A stretch of DNA of 64,000 nt from Chroococcidiopsis thermalis PCC 7203 (GTDB taxonomy: Bacteria; Cyanobacteriota; Cyanobacteriia; Cyanobacteriales; Chroococcidiopsidaceae): contig NC_019695.1 of assembly GCF_000317125.1 (NCBI RefSeq), positions 6,064,336-6,128,335 on the forward strand, given 5' to 3'. The translations under genes and the position numbers were made by a program. The first letter of the stretch is position 1. The number at the start of each line of letters is the position of its first letter. Shown here piece after piece: positions 1 to 8,345 of the stretch. The notes below the pieces were generated by a model. That model ran no database searches. It was not told where the DNA came from and saw only the letters and a list, made by a program, of their open reading frames with translations.

Positions 1-1
1 A

Positions 2-1438
2 GCTTCATTTGTCACCGAATCATCGCTGACTTCTGCTGCTGGTGGAGGTTTTCTGTTAGCGCATACTCAGGACAATCAGAATATTTTATTTGATTTCTTT
101 TCCCAAACTCCGATTCATAAAAGACCTCAACAAGAAGTTGATTTTTATCCAATAGACGTTAACTTTGGCGATGCTATTCAAGAATTTCATATTGGACTGG
201 GTGCGATCGCTACGCCAGGAAATATTGGTGGTATTTATCACGTTCAACAAAAGTTAGGTAAATTACCTTTTCATGTCGTTACCGAACCAGCAATTCACTA
301 TGCTAAATATGGTATAGAAGTGAATGAGTTTCAAACTTACTGCTGGCAAATTTTACAACCAATTTTGACAGCTACCAAAGCAGCACGACAAATTTACGCG
401 CCGCAAGGCGTGTTGCTGGAGGTAGGGGATAAATTATTCATGCCTGATTTTGCCGCAACTTTAAATTATCTTGCCGAACGAGGGGTGCAAGAGTTTTATC
501 GAGGAGATATTGCCCGACAATTAATTAAAGATTGTCAAACCGATGGCGGTTATTTAACTGATGCAGATTTAGCAGAATATCAAGTCATTGAAAGAGAACC
601 GCTGACAATTAACTATCGAGGGAATACACTATTAACAAATCCACCTCCTAGTTCGGGAGGAATGTTGATTGCTTTTGCTTTAGAATTATTGGCTCAACTC
701 GATTTATCTAAAATTGGTTTTGGTACGCCGCTACACTTACAAATTCTTACAGCAGTCATGCGATTAACCGATCGCGCTAGAAAAGAAAAGTACGATACTA
801 ATGTTTATCAAACTAATATAGCAGAAACATTTTTAGCTGCTGCTCAAATTACCGAATATGCATCGCAATTAAATTCAGTTGTGAATAAATGGGGTAGTAC
901 TACCCATCTTAGCGTTGTAGATGATGAAGGAAATGCCGCTAGCGTCACAACTTCTAATGGAGAGGGTTGTGGTTACATTATTCCGGGTACGGGCATCATG
1001 CTAAATAATATGCTAGGTGAGGACGATATAAATCCACATGGTTTTCATCAATGGCAAGAAAATGTCCGAATTTCTTCAATGATGTCGCCCACAATTGTAT
1101 TAAAAGACAATCGCCCTGAAATTGTTTTAGGTTCTGGTGGTTCTAAGCGAATTAGAACGGCTATTTTACAAGTTATTTCTAATATTATCGATTTTCAAAT
1201 GCCTGTAGATCTAGCTGTGAATAGTTCTCGCCTGCATTGGGAAGATAATGTCTTGAATCTGGAACCAGGGTGGAATGAAGAAGCGATCGCTAACTTAATT
1301 TCTGCTGATGAAACATCCCTATTATGGAACAAGCAGAATATGTTTTTTGGCGGCGTGCATACAGTCATGGAAGATGAGTCGGGAATCATTTCAGGTGCGG
1401 GAGATAAACGACGCAATGGTGCGATCGCATCTATCTAA
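2..1438 (+). CDS. ggt: gamma-glutamyltransferase, 5' end cut by window
   Basis: Gamma-glutamyltransferase cleaves and transfers the gamma-glutamyl group of glutathione and related peptides. The precursor self-cleaves before a catalytic threonine. The reading frame is open from base 2, so about 478 residues are visible and the N-terminus lies outside the window. Near position 900 the small-subunit start motif TTHLSVVD is visible. Upstream is the proline and glycine stretch NPPPSSGGM, and downstream the substrate-loop motif SGGSKRIRTA. These are family hallmarks, so the enzyme call is firm. The stop is followed by a 32-bp palindrome. The next gene, nirA, is convergent. Nothing visible suggests that the gene is broken. 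Confidence 0.9.
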   Translation, partial: ASFVTESSLTSAAGGGFLLAHTQDNQNILFDFFSQTPIHKRPQQEVDFYPIDVNFGDAIQEFHIGLGAIATPGNIGGIYHVQQKLGKLPFHVVTEPAIHYAKYGIEVNEFQTYCWQILQPILTATKAARQIYAPQGVLLEVGDKLFMPDFAATLNYLAERGVQEFYRGDIARQLIKDCQTDGGYLTDADLAEYQVIEREPLTINYRGNTLLTNPPPSSGGMLIAFALELLAQLDLSKIGFGTPLHLQILTAVMRLTDRARKEKYDTNVYQTNIAETFLAAAQITEYASQLNSVVNKWGSTTHLSVVDDEGNAASVTTSNGEGCGYIIPGTGIMLNNMLGEDDINPHGFHQWQENVRISSMMSPTIVLKDNRPEIVLGSGGSKRIRTAILQVISNIIDFQMPVDLAVNSSRLHWEDNVLNLEPGWNEEAIANLISADETSLLWNKQNMFFGGVHTVMEDESGIISGAGDKRRNGAIASI

Positions 1439-1463
1439 ACCCCCCTTGATTGAATGTCGGCTG

Positions 1464-1495
1464 GTAGGGGCGCACAGCTAGCTGTGCGCCCCTAC
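1464..1495. repeat. 32-bp perfect palindrome, GTAGGGGCGCACAGCT family
   Basis: The left arm GTAGGGGCGCACAGCT is followed directly by its exact reverse complement. Close copies lie at 14441-14470 and 39744-39771, and a degenerate one near 11317-11345. All sit just after or between genes. It may act as a bidirectional hairpin, but no T-tract follows it. Confidence 0.85.
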
Positions 1496-1510
1496 ATATG
1501 AATTAACCAA

Positions 1511-1576
1511 AGTCCCCCTTTTTAAAAGGGGTTGGGGGGATCTAAAGCCCCCCTTTTTAAGGGGGTTGGGGGATCT
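1511..1576. repeat. C-run/A-run repeat element
   Basis: Two tandem units of the form CCCCCTTTTTAA, then GGGGGTTGGGGGATCT, lie between ggt and nirA. A second copy of the same type is at 7905-7994. They look like a small dispersed hairpin element (MITE-like). No transposase is associated. Confidence 0.6.
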
Positions 1577-3143
1577 AACCTACCAATGCTTCCTCTTTAA
1601 TTTTTGCCCCAAAATGTTCGACCAATAAGTCCCGCACCACTGATTTTAAATCTTCACAGGCAACCCGTTTCATCACCTCTTTACCTAAGTGGGCATCCTT
1701 ACCAACCTTGCCACCCATCCATATATCTACTGCCTCCACCGTGCGATCGTCTTTGCGCGTTTTCGTGCCGATAAAACCAATATCTGCAACTTGAGGTTGA
1801 CCGCAGGAATTCGGGCAACCAGTCCAATGAATTCGCACTGGTTGAGTTAAGATTAACTCTTGTTCGAGTTCCTTAACTATTGCTAAAGCGCGGTTTTTAG
1901 TTTCAATAATGGCAAAACCGCAAAACTCATTTCCAGTACAAGAAACTAAGCCTCGATTTAAAATTCCTGGCTCAATTGTAAAACGCTCTTTTAGCAGAGG
2001 TTCGGCTAAAAATGCACTCAAACGTGTATCGGGAATATGGGGAATAATTAAATTTTGCTCGACGGTGAGGCGAATTTCTCCATTGCCGTAAACCTCTGCC
2101 ATTCGCGCCAGTTCAAACATTTCATTTGCATACAAGCGACCGACAGGAACGTGCAATCCGACATAATTTAATCCTGTTTGTTTTTGGGGATAAACTCCAA
2201 TATGGTCGCGTTTTTCCCAGTCAATTTCATCTTTTTCTGCGGCTGTAGCTAGCGGTTTACCGAACCGTTGTTCTACCTCAGCGCGAAACTTTTCTATTCC
2301 CCATTGGTTAATTAGATGCATCATGCGGCACTTCTGGCGGTTTTCCCTCGGTCCATTTTCGCGATAGACCATCATCATCGCCAAAGTTAAAGCAACCACA
2401 TCTTCGGGAGGAATCCAAGCATCAAGGGGAATCGCCGATACATATTGATTGGGGGCAAAATAACCACCGACAATGATGTTAAAGCCTAGTGTCCCGTTTT
2501 TATATGCTGGAAGCAAGCCGAGGTCGTTAATTTCGGCGTGAACCGAGTTATCGCGACCACCAGCCACAGCTATGTTAAATTTTCGGGGTAAATCGCTCAG
2601 TTCGAGATTGCCTTCACCGTTGTTAGTAATGGTATCTTGGAGAATGCGGCACAATCCGCGCGTGTCAATGAGTTCGTTGGCATCGATACCTGCAACAGGG
2701 GAACCCGTAATGTTCCGCACGTTGTCCATCCCTGACTGGACGCAGGTTAGACCAGCTTGTGCCAGTATGTTGATAATATCAGCAATATCTTCGATGCGGA
2801 TGCCACGCAGTTGTAAGTTTTGGCGCGTGGTAATGTCTGCGTTACCTTGGTCTTGAAATCCCGCACCTTGACAGTAGCGTTGGACAATATCTGCTAGAAC
2901 TCGCATTTGAGTACTAGTTAAGATGCCGTTGGGTATCCGCATCCGCATCATAAATTTACCAGGAGTTACTGGGCGATGGAAGAAACCCAACCACTTGAGT
3001 CCGAAATCTCGCTCGAACTCGTCCATTGCTTCCCAGCCAATTTGGGCGAAGTGTTCTAGTTCTTGTTTGAGTAATAGAGGGTGTTTTTTAGCTTTGGCTT
3101 GTTCGACTTTATTTAATTTCTGTTTTTTAACTGCTTGTGTCAT
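1575..3143 (-). CDS. nirA: ferredoxin-nitrite reductase
   Basis: This enzyme reduces nitrite to ammonium with six electrons from ferredoxin, using a siroheme coupled to a 4Fe-4S cluster. The 522 residues match the cyanobacterial NirA length. The four cluster-binding cysteines are visible as C402 and C408 (CTGNEFC) and C443 and C447 (CPNSC). The two ferredoxin-like halves and the N-terminal basic stretch are typical. Sulfite reductase is the main alternative, but the NirA-like motifs and the NtcA promoter upstream (3231-3272) favour nitrite reductase. No nitrate reductase or nitrate transporter gene follows in this window. Confidence 0.92.
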   Translation of the reverse strand: MTQAVKKQKLNKVEQAKAKKHPLLLKQELEHFAQIGWEAMDEFERDFGLKWLGFFHRPVTPGKFMMRMRIPNGILTSTQMRVLADIVQRYCQGAGFQDQGNADITTRQNLQLRGIRIEDIADIINILAQAGLTCVQSGMDNVRNITGSPVAGIDANELIDTRGLCRILQDTITNNGEGNLELSDLPRKFNIAVAGGRDNSVHAEINDLGLLPAYKNGTLGFNIIVGGYFAPNQYVSAIPLDAWIPPEDVVALTLAMMMVYRENGPRENRQKCRMMHLINQWGIEKFRAEVEQRFGKPLATAAEKDEIDWEKRDHIGVYPQKQTGLNYVGLHVPVGRLYANEMFELARMAEVYGNGEIRLTVEQNLIIPHIPDTRLSAFLAEPLLKERFTIEPGILNRGLVSCTGNEFCGFAIIETKNRALAIVKELEQELILTQPVRIHWTGCPNSCGQPQVADIGFIGTKTRKDDRTVEAVDIWMGGKVGKDAHLGKEVMKRVACEDLKSVVRDLLVEHFGAKIKEEALVG

Positions 3144-3230
3144 CGATCTAGCCTACGAGAGTTACTTTACAGCAAGTGCGATCGCATTTGCGCGTCAGAT
3201 CGGGTTGTTCGGTAAAATCCTTTTGTTGCT

Positions 3231-3272
3231 AGATTATTCGGCTTTGATGAAAGGGTTCGTAGGCTTTGTTAC
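3231..3272 (-). promoter_or_regulatory. NtcA-activated promoter of nirA
   Basis: On the minus strand, GTAACAAAGCCTAC (3272-3259) fits the NtcA consensus GTA-N8-TAC exactly. After exactly 22 bases comes TAATCT (3236-3231), which fits the TAN3T -10 box. This spacing is the class II NtcA-activated promoter layout. The start codon of nirA lies about 90 bases further on. NtcA itself is not encoded in the window. Confidence 0.85.
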
Positions 3273-3377
3273 CGTTGCTCTAGTTTTGTAGAAGTTATCT
3301 GTCTTTAGAATTAATGCATCTATCTATAGTATTATTTTTAATCTACAGTTGGTAGACAAATTTGATGGCGAATGCAT

Positions 3378-4559
3378 TTAGATTGGTACGGAGACCACGG
3401 GTAAAATGATAGTAAATGTGGTTCCTACATCGACTTCACTCTCCACATAAATCTCGCCGCCGCAGACTTCAACACACTTTTTAGCGATCGCCAGTCCTAA
3501 GCCAGTACCAGGAGTGCTACCGACATTGCTAGCGCGGTGAAAGGGTTGAAAAAGCTGTTGTAAATCTGCTTTGGGAATACCTATTCCCCAATCTCGAATT
3601 TGAAAAGTTACCATTTCTGGTTGAGCAATTAAATGAAATTGTACGCTACTACCTGCGGAAGAATATTTAATTGCATTGCTGAGTAAGTTAGCTAAAATAT
3701 GTCGCAGTAGATTTTCATCCCATAATGCTTTTTCTGTTTGACCCTGACAGGTGAAAACTAGAGCGATCTGTTTTTTGGCTGCACTCAGTTCTAGTGTTGC
3801 AACTAGTTCTCGGCAAAATTCTTGAATATCTAAATAGGTAGGTTGGCATTGAAGTTGTCCCGCTTCAGCTTTCCCCGCTAGAGAAACTTCATCCAACATC
3901 TGCGCCATATTTTTAATCGCAGCATTAATATGTTGAAAATGGGTTAGTTTTTGTTTTTCAGTTAATTTTCTTTCGCTATTTTGTAGTAGTCCAGTTGCTA
4001 AAAGAATAGTTGTTAGTGGACTGCGAAAATCATGCGATAGCATTGAGACAAATTCAGATTTAAATCGATTCAGTTGCTTAGCTTTATCTAACTCAACTGC
4101 ACTTTCCTGCACCTGGGTTGCTAATGCTTGATTTTTGGCTTGTAAAGCTTCTGCTGCCTGCTTGCGCTCGATCGCATAACATAGCGATCGCACCAACAAT
4201 TTAGCATCGATCTGCCGTTTCACTAAATAGTCTTGCGCCCCTTGTCGCACTGCCTCAATTGCTAATTCGTCATCGTTCGTATTCGTCAGCACGACAATTG
4301 GTAAGCTAGGTGCTTGTTGTAGTAGTAGAGGTAAAGATGCCAAACCCTGGCTATCTGGGAGAGTCAAATCTAGTAAGACTGCATCGTAAGGTTGTGACGA
4401 TATTAACCCTCGATCCAGTTCTGCTAAAGCATCTCCCAATCGCTTGACATGTGCCAGATGAAAGTGTCTGAGATTAGCTTGCCGCAAAATCTCTTGTAAA
4501 AATCTGGCTTCTGCCAAACTATCTTCAATTAACAAGACTTTTACTAAACTGGCAAGCAT
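3378..4559 (-). CDS. hybrid response regulator / histidine kinase
   Basis: This is a cytoplasmic signalling protein with a receiver domain first, then a short coiled coil and a histidine kinase. The receiver shows the phospho-acceptor region LLDLTLPD and the VLTNTND switch. The kinase has the H-box LSHDFRSPL, the N-box NLLSNAIKYS and the G-boxes DWGIGIP and GTGLGLAIAK. The longest frame begins at 4655, but its first 32 codons run through the CACTGGTCACTG tandem repeat and overlap the neighbouring pseudogene. I therefore place the start at the ATG at 4559, just before the receiver (MLASLVKVLLIEDS). It lies downstream of the phytochrome/regulator pair and may act in the same circuit, which is inference. 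Confidence 0.85.
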   Translation of the reverse strand: MLASLVKVLLIEDSLAEARFLQEILRQANLRHFHLAHVKRLGDALAELDRGLISSQPYDAVLLDLTLPDSQGLASLPLLLQQAPSLPIVVLTNTNDDELAIEAVRQGAQDYLVKRQIDAKLLVRSLCYAIERKQAAEALQAKNQALATQVQESAVELDKAKQLNRFKSEFVSMLSHDFRSPLTTILLATGLLQNSERKLTEKQKLTHFQHINAAIKNMAQMLDEVSLAGKAEAGQLQCQPTYLDIQEFCRELVATLELSAAKKQIALVFTCQGQTEKALWDENLLRHILANLLSNAIKYSSAGSSVQFHLIAQPEMVTFQIRDWGIGIPKADLQQLFQPFHRASNVGSTPGTGLGLAIAKKCVEVCGGEIYVESEVDVGTTFTIILPVVSVPI

Positions 4560-4644
4560 AGTTTTCTGGTTTTTCCCCCTCCTTTTTACAGTTATCAGTG
4601 ACCAGTGACCAGTGACCAGCGAACAGTGACTAATGACCGATGAT

Positions 4645-4996
4645 TCAGCGACCATTTTTTCGGCTCATTTTGAGAATTTGCCACAACATTTTGCTGAGTT
4701 CTTCTGCATCTTGATAAATGCTGTCAAAGGCTTTTCGTTAAAGTAGCCTGTGTCCTTTAGTAAAGAAAGCCAGTATTTTGTCTCCAAGCATTCTTTATAA
4801 GCTATTGATATTTTGGCTCGAAACTCTGCTGGAGACATGGCTCCGTTTGCTTCTGCAATATTTGCCCAATTGCAGTTCCGCTTCTGAGTAATTGTTTTGA
4901 CAGTACAAACTCCTTTTTATCGTTACATAGATGCCTGTAAGCATTCACAATCCTAATAGCAAATAGATAAGCCTTATCATAAACTTTACTACTCAT
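4645..4996 (-). pseudogene. four-helix-bundle protein gene, two frameshifts
   Basis: The first 40 codons (MSSKVYDKAYLFAIRIVNAY onward) match the start of the small four-helix-bundle (S23/IVP-like) family. The frame then breaks. Restoring one base near 4866 recovers the family segment NIAEANGAMSPAEFRAKI. Restoring another near 4729 recovers FDSIYQDAEELSKMLWQIL up to a TGA at 4645. The coding content of about 117 residues is thus intact apart from two single-base losses. The family's function is poorly known. It often lies as an insertion among unrelated genes. The gene is called inactive unless the two losses are sequencing errors. Confidence 0.75.
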
Positions 4997-5048
4997 TGCT
5001 TACTACATCTGGTCAATGTTTCACTGTTCGCTGGTCACTGGTCACTGG

Positions 5049-5498
5049 TCACTGATTTGATGGCAATGTAACGGTAGAGAGCCAAAACTCTTCAATTCCC
5101 TTGACAATCTGAAACAATTGGCTGAGATTGCGAGATTTGGTGATGTAACAATTGACGTGTAAAGCGTAGCTATGGGCGATGTCCTCGTCATTCCGCGAAG
5201 TCGTGAGGACGACAACAGGAATGCTTTTGAGTTGAGGATCGGCTTTAATTTCTGCCAAGACTTCTCGCCCGTCCTTTTTGGGTAAGTTGAGATCCAGCAG
5301 AATTAAATCGGGGCGAGGTGCATTTACAAACTCGCCCTCTTGACGCAAAAATGCGATCGCGTTGACTCCATCCCGTACCGACATCACTTGATGCGGTACG
5401 GAACTATTTTTTAACGCCTCTTCAATTAAACGGACATCGGCTCTATTGTCCTCTACCAAAAAGATCGTTTTGTGCTTTGCGTCCGTTTCTCCGCTCAC
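5049..5498 (-). CDS. rcp1: Rcp1-like CheY-type response regulator
   Basis: This is a stand-alone receiver of 149 residues and the likely phosphate acceptor from the phytochrome kinase upstream. Seen: the acidic pair in LVEDNRAD, the phospho-aspartate in ILLDLNLP, the threonine switch VVLTTS and the lysine in ITKSRN. The C-terminal extension after the receiver is typical of Rcp1-type regulators. The start is a GTG at 5498, 9 bases after a strong AGGAGG. It lies inside the 3' end of the phytochrome gene, giving a 56-base out-of-frame overlap that suggests coupled translation. The cph1-rcp1 pairing is established in cyanobacteria. The name rests on that context and on sequence type. Confidence 0.85.
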   Translation of the reverse strand: MSGETDAKHKTIFLVEDNRADVRLIEEALKNSSVPHQVMSVRDGVNAIAFLRQEGEFVNAPRPDLILLDLNLPKKDGREVLAEIKADPQLKSIPVVVLTTSRNDEDIAHSYALHVNCYITKSRNLSQLFQIVKGIEEFWLSTVTLPSNQ

Positions 5499-7752
5499 GA
5501 TCGCGCCCTCCTACGGGTAGCGTAAAATAAAATGTTGCCCCAGCCCCAAGTTGCGACTCCACCCAAATTCGTCCTCGGTGACACTCGACAATCTTTTTAC
5601 AGATTGCTAAACCCATTCCCGTACCTGGGTATTCGTCTCGTGGGTGCAGGCGTTGGAAGATCACGAAAATGCGATCGCTAAATTGTGGTTCAATACCCAT
5701 TCCATTATCTCGTACTGCAAACAGCCACTCATCTTCTTCTTGACGCTGTGCCGAGATGTGAATTTCTAGTGGTTTGTCACTGCGGAATTTAATTGCATTA
5801 CCAATCAAATTTTGAAACAGTTGCATCAATTGGGTGCTATCTGCCATCACAGTCGGTAATGGATCGCGGCTAATTTTCGCCCCACTTTCGGTAATGCGCT
5901 GTCTTAAATTACCTAAAGCACGGTCTAAAGCCGTATCAACTTCCGTCAGTTCAAACTCAACTCCCTGCATTTCTACTTTAGAATACGCCAGCACGTCATC
6001 GATCAGGGTTTGCATTAAGCTAACTCCCTCGACAGCAAAATTAATAAATTCCTTCGCGTCTGCATCGAGTTGCGATTGATAGCGCATTTCTAGCAATTGG
6101 ACGTAATTTGCTACCTGATTTAGCGGTTCTTGTAAGTCATGGGAAGCAACGTAAGCAAATTTTTTCAATTCGGCATTCGATCTTTCTAAATCGGCGGCTA
6201 ATTGTGCTAATTCGTCAGCTTGGCGCAGTACGATATTGACAATTGCTTTTCTTAGTTCCAGCGCGGCTTTAATTTCTACTTGTTTCCAGGGTAAAGACGT
6301 GAGGCTGACTGTTTCTTGCCATAATTGGAAAGATTTGCGCGGACACAATCGCAGTCCATTCTCTTGATTCAATTCGTAAGCATTATGAGGATCGCCGCCC
6401 CAATTTACTGTTTGAATCACTTCGGGACGGAACCATAATACGTAATTGCGCTTAGAAATTGGAATTGCTAATAAACCACTAGCAACATGTTTGAATCTTT
6501 CCGCATTGGGATAAACTTGCGCTAAGGAATCGGTGTAGAACACTTCTTCTTGAACGTTATTTTTCAGCCACTGAACTAAGAAATTTAAGTCTTCTGCTAC
6601 GGGAGTTTTACCAATCGTCGTGCAAGTATTGCCAAAACAAATTGCTGCACCTTGGGCATCGGCTAAGTTGAGAAGGTTTGGTTTGTGTTTAATCAAACCA
6701 TCAACAAAGTTCTCTTCTTGAGACATATATTCGACTAAAGCTGACTGCACGTAAGCCAACTGTCGCCGATAGGCAAAATCCTCCGTTTCTTCCCTAGAAG
6801 CAATTTCAGAAAAGACCATCCGTCCCAAAAATTCGCACGCTTTGCGTAATTCGTAAGAAACATACATGGGTGTTTGATGGTGACAAGCAATTAAACCCCA
6901 AAGTTTTTGGTCTTTAATTAACGAGATTGTCAGCGAAGCACCTACACCCATATTGTGTAAATATTCAAAATGACAAGCTGCGGCACTTCTAAGAATGGAA
7001 TTCGTCAGTTCTGTAGGTTCTTTGCTAATTGGATTAATTGCTGGTACGAGGGTTACAGGTTCGCAATGACTATCGGGAATTAAGCGAATCCAATTAGAGG
7101 CAAATAGTTTTCTGGCTGGTCTAGGAATATCAGATTCAGGAAAGTGTAGCCCCAAATATGGTTCCATGCTATCGAGTTTTTCTTCAGCAATGACAGAACC
7201 ATGTCCGTCGTTATCGAATTTATACAACATGACGCGATCGAAGCCAGTCACGTTGCGAACTTCTTGGACGATAATTTGACAGAACTCTCTGAGATTTGAA
7301 GTTTCTTCTAAGCGATTAATAGATGCTCTAGCTAAGTGATAAAAACTGAGAAAAGGAATATTTTCTTGGGTTAGCGCTGGTTCTAATTCTAAAATTAGAA
7401 ATCCTTCTATATTGCGATGAAATACGCCATCAAATACAGAATATTCATCGCCCTTCTTTCGTACCCACAATTTGACGGGATTGATGATATCGAGATCTTC
7501 TGTTGCGGTTAAGCCAGTCTGAATTCTCTCTAACTGAAAAGGATCGATAAATTCTGATAAAGGTCTTTGTAACATTTGTTCGGCAGCAATTCCGAACGTA
7601 GCGATCGCATTACTGCTAATTTGTAAAATTGTTAGATCTGGCTCTGCTAAAACAATTAAAATTCCATGCGGTTGAATCTGATTAAAAGTATGAATTGCTG
7701 GTTCTTTTAAACGGGTGATATCGATACCTTGAGCTTGAAAATCGATGACCAT
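5443..7752 (-). CDS. cph1: Cph1-type phytochrome histidine kinase
   Basis: This is a red/far-red photoreceptor kinase that binds a linear tetrapyrrole. Its 769 residues carry PAS (about 15-120), GAF (150-315), PHY (330-505), HisKA and HATPase domains. The bilin-binding cysteine is C260 in the motif ACHFEYLHNMGV. A DIP motif (PESDIP, 205-210) and a PHY tongue PRKSF (471-475) are visible. The phospho-acceptor is H538 (ASHDLQEPL), and G-boxes follow near 680-715. The N-terminus lacks the cysteine used by bacteriophytochromes, so phycocyanobilin attached at C260 is expected. The 3' end overlaps the rcp1-like gene. The last 20 residues (GGRDRERRNG onward) are polar and coded in the overlap. Confidence 0.9.
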   Translation of the reverse strand: MVIDFQAQGIDITRLKEPAIHTFNQIQPHGILIVLAEPDLTILQISSNAIATFGIAAEQMLQRPLSEFIDPFQLERIQTGLTATEDLDIINPVKLWVRKKGDEYSVFDGVFHRNIEGFLILELEPALTQENIPFLSFYHLARASINRLEETSNLREFCQIIVQEVRNVTGFDRVMLYKFDNDGHGSVIAEEKLDSMEPYLGLHFPESDIPRPARKLFASNWIRLIPDSHCEPVTLVPAINPISKEPTELTNSILRSAAACHFEYLHNMGVGASLTISLIKDQKLWGLIACHHQTPMYVSYELRKACEFLGRMVFSEIASREETEDFAYRRQLAYVQSALVEYMSQEENFVDGLIKHKPNLLNLADAQGAAICFGNTCTTIGKTPVAEDLNFLVQWLKNNVQEEVFYTDSLAQVYPNAERFKHVASGLLAIPISKRNYVLWFRPEVIQTVNWGGDPHNAYELNQENGLRLCPRKSFQLWQETVSLTSLPWKQVEIKAALELRKAIVNIVLRQADELAQLAADLERSNAELKKFAYVASHDLQEPLNQVANYVQLLEMRYQSQLDADAKEFINFAVEGVSLMQTLIDDVLAYSKVEMQGVEFELTEVDTALDRALGNLRQRITESGAKISRDPLPTVMADSTQLMQLFQNLIGNAIKFRSDKPLEIHISAQRQEEDEWLFAVRDNGMGIEPQFSDRIFVIFQRLHPRDEYPGTGMGLAICKKIVECHRGRIWVESQLGAGATFYFTLPVGGRDRERRNGRKAQNDLFGRGQ

Positions 7753-7904
7753 ATTACTTCTCCTAAGTTGATGACGGGAGCAGCAATAGAGATGCGATCG
7801 CTTTTTTGATTTTTTGGCGATCGACCTTCTGAATATTAGCTAAATGTCGCTCCCGTAATGTGTGAAAAAATACTTCTGCTCTGTCAGTAACGAAAAGCTC
7901 TCGG

Positions 7905-7994
7905 AGATCCCCCAACTCCCTTAAAAAGGGGGCTTTGTTCCCTCTTGTTTAATGAGACTTTATTCCCCCCTTAAAAAGGGGGCTAGGGGGATCT
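7905..7994. repeat. C-run/A-run repeat element, second copy
   Basis: GATCCCCCAACTCCCTTAAA and its inverted form ending in GGGGGATCT bracket an AT-rich middle. It is the same type as at 1511-1576. Confidence 0.55.
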
Positions 7995-8231
7995 TGTTTT
8001 AACCGAAAAGTATTAAACTCACCTCTACAATTCAATCTTTATTCTTCAAAGAAGTGTATCATGTTCGACAAAACAAAACTCTGCACGATCGCGTTTTGTA
8101 TCTTAATTAATGTGAGCTAATTTTGCAGAAATATAAACTTTTTATAAAAAATTCAATTCAAATAAATTTTTCGTTACAAATACCTTCGTAATGTAAGGGT
8201 GGGTTTACTTATATTTTGGTATGAAAGTTTC

Positions 8232-8267
8232 CCGTGTAGAGACGTTACATGTAACGTCTCTACACGG
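8232..8267. repeat. 36-bp perfect palindrome, GAGACGTTACATGTAACGTCTC family
   Basis: The arm CCGTGTAGAGACGTTACA is followed by its exact reverse complement. Related copies are at 9498-9535, 20310-20341, 29594-29623 and 46860-46889. Looser relatives lie near 12838-12868 and 44878-44911. Confidence 0.9.
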
Positions 8268-8345
8268 ACAATTGATTTCACAATTCATCTAGGTTGCTAT
8301 ATATATGGAAACAATTTAATTATGAATCGATGTAGATAGTTACCT

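Larger units (their letters stand above)
7753..8345. other. intergenic region with repeats, no gene seen
   Basis: This 593-base AT-rich gap follows the divergent start of the phytochrome gene. It holds a C-run/A-run repeat (7905-7994) and a 36-bp perfect palindrome (8232-8267). I see no open frame with coding character and no tRNA. Confidence 0.6.

Noticed and set aside
4559-4655. Longer N-terminus of the hybrid kinase
   Set aside because: The extra codons run through a short tandem repeat and the end of a pseudogene.
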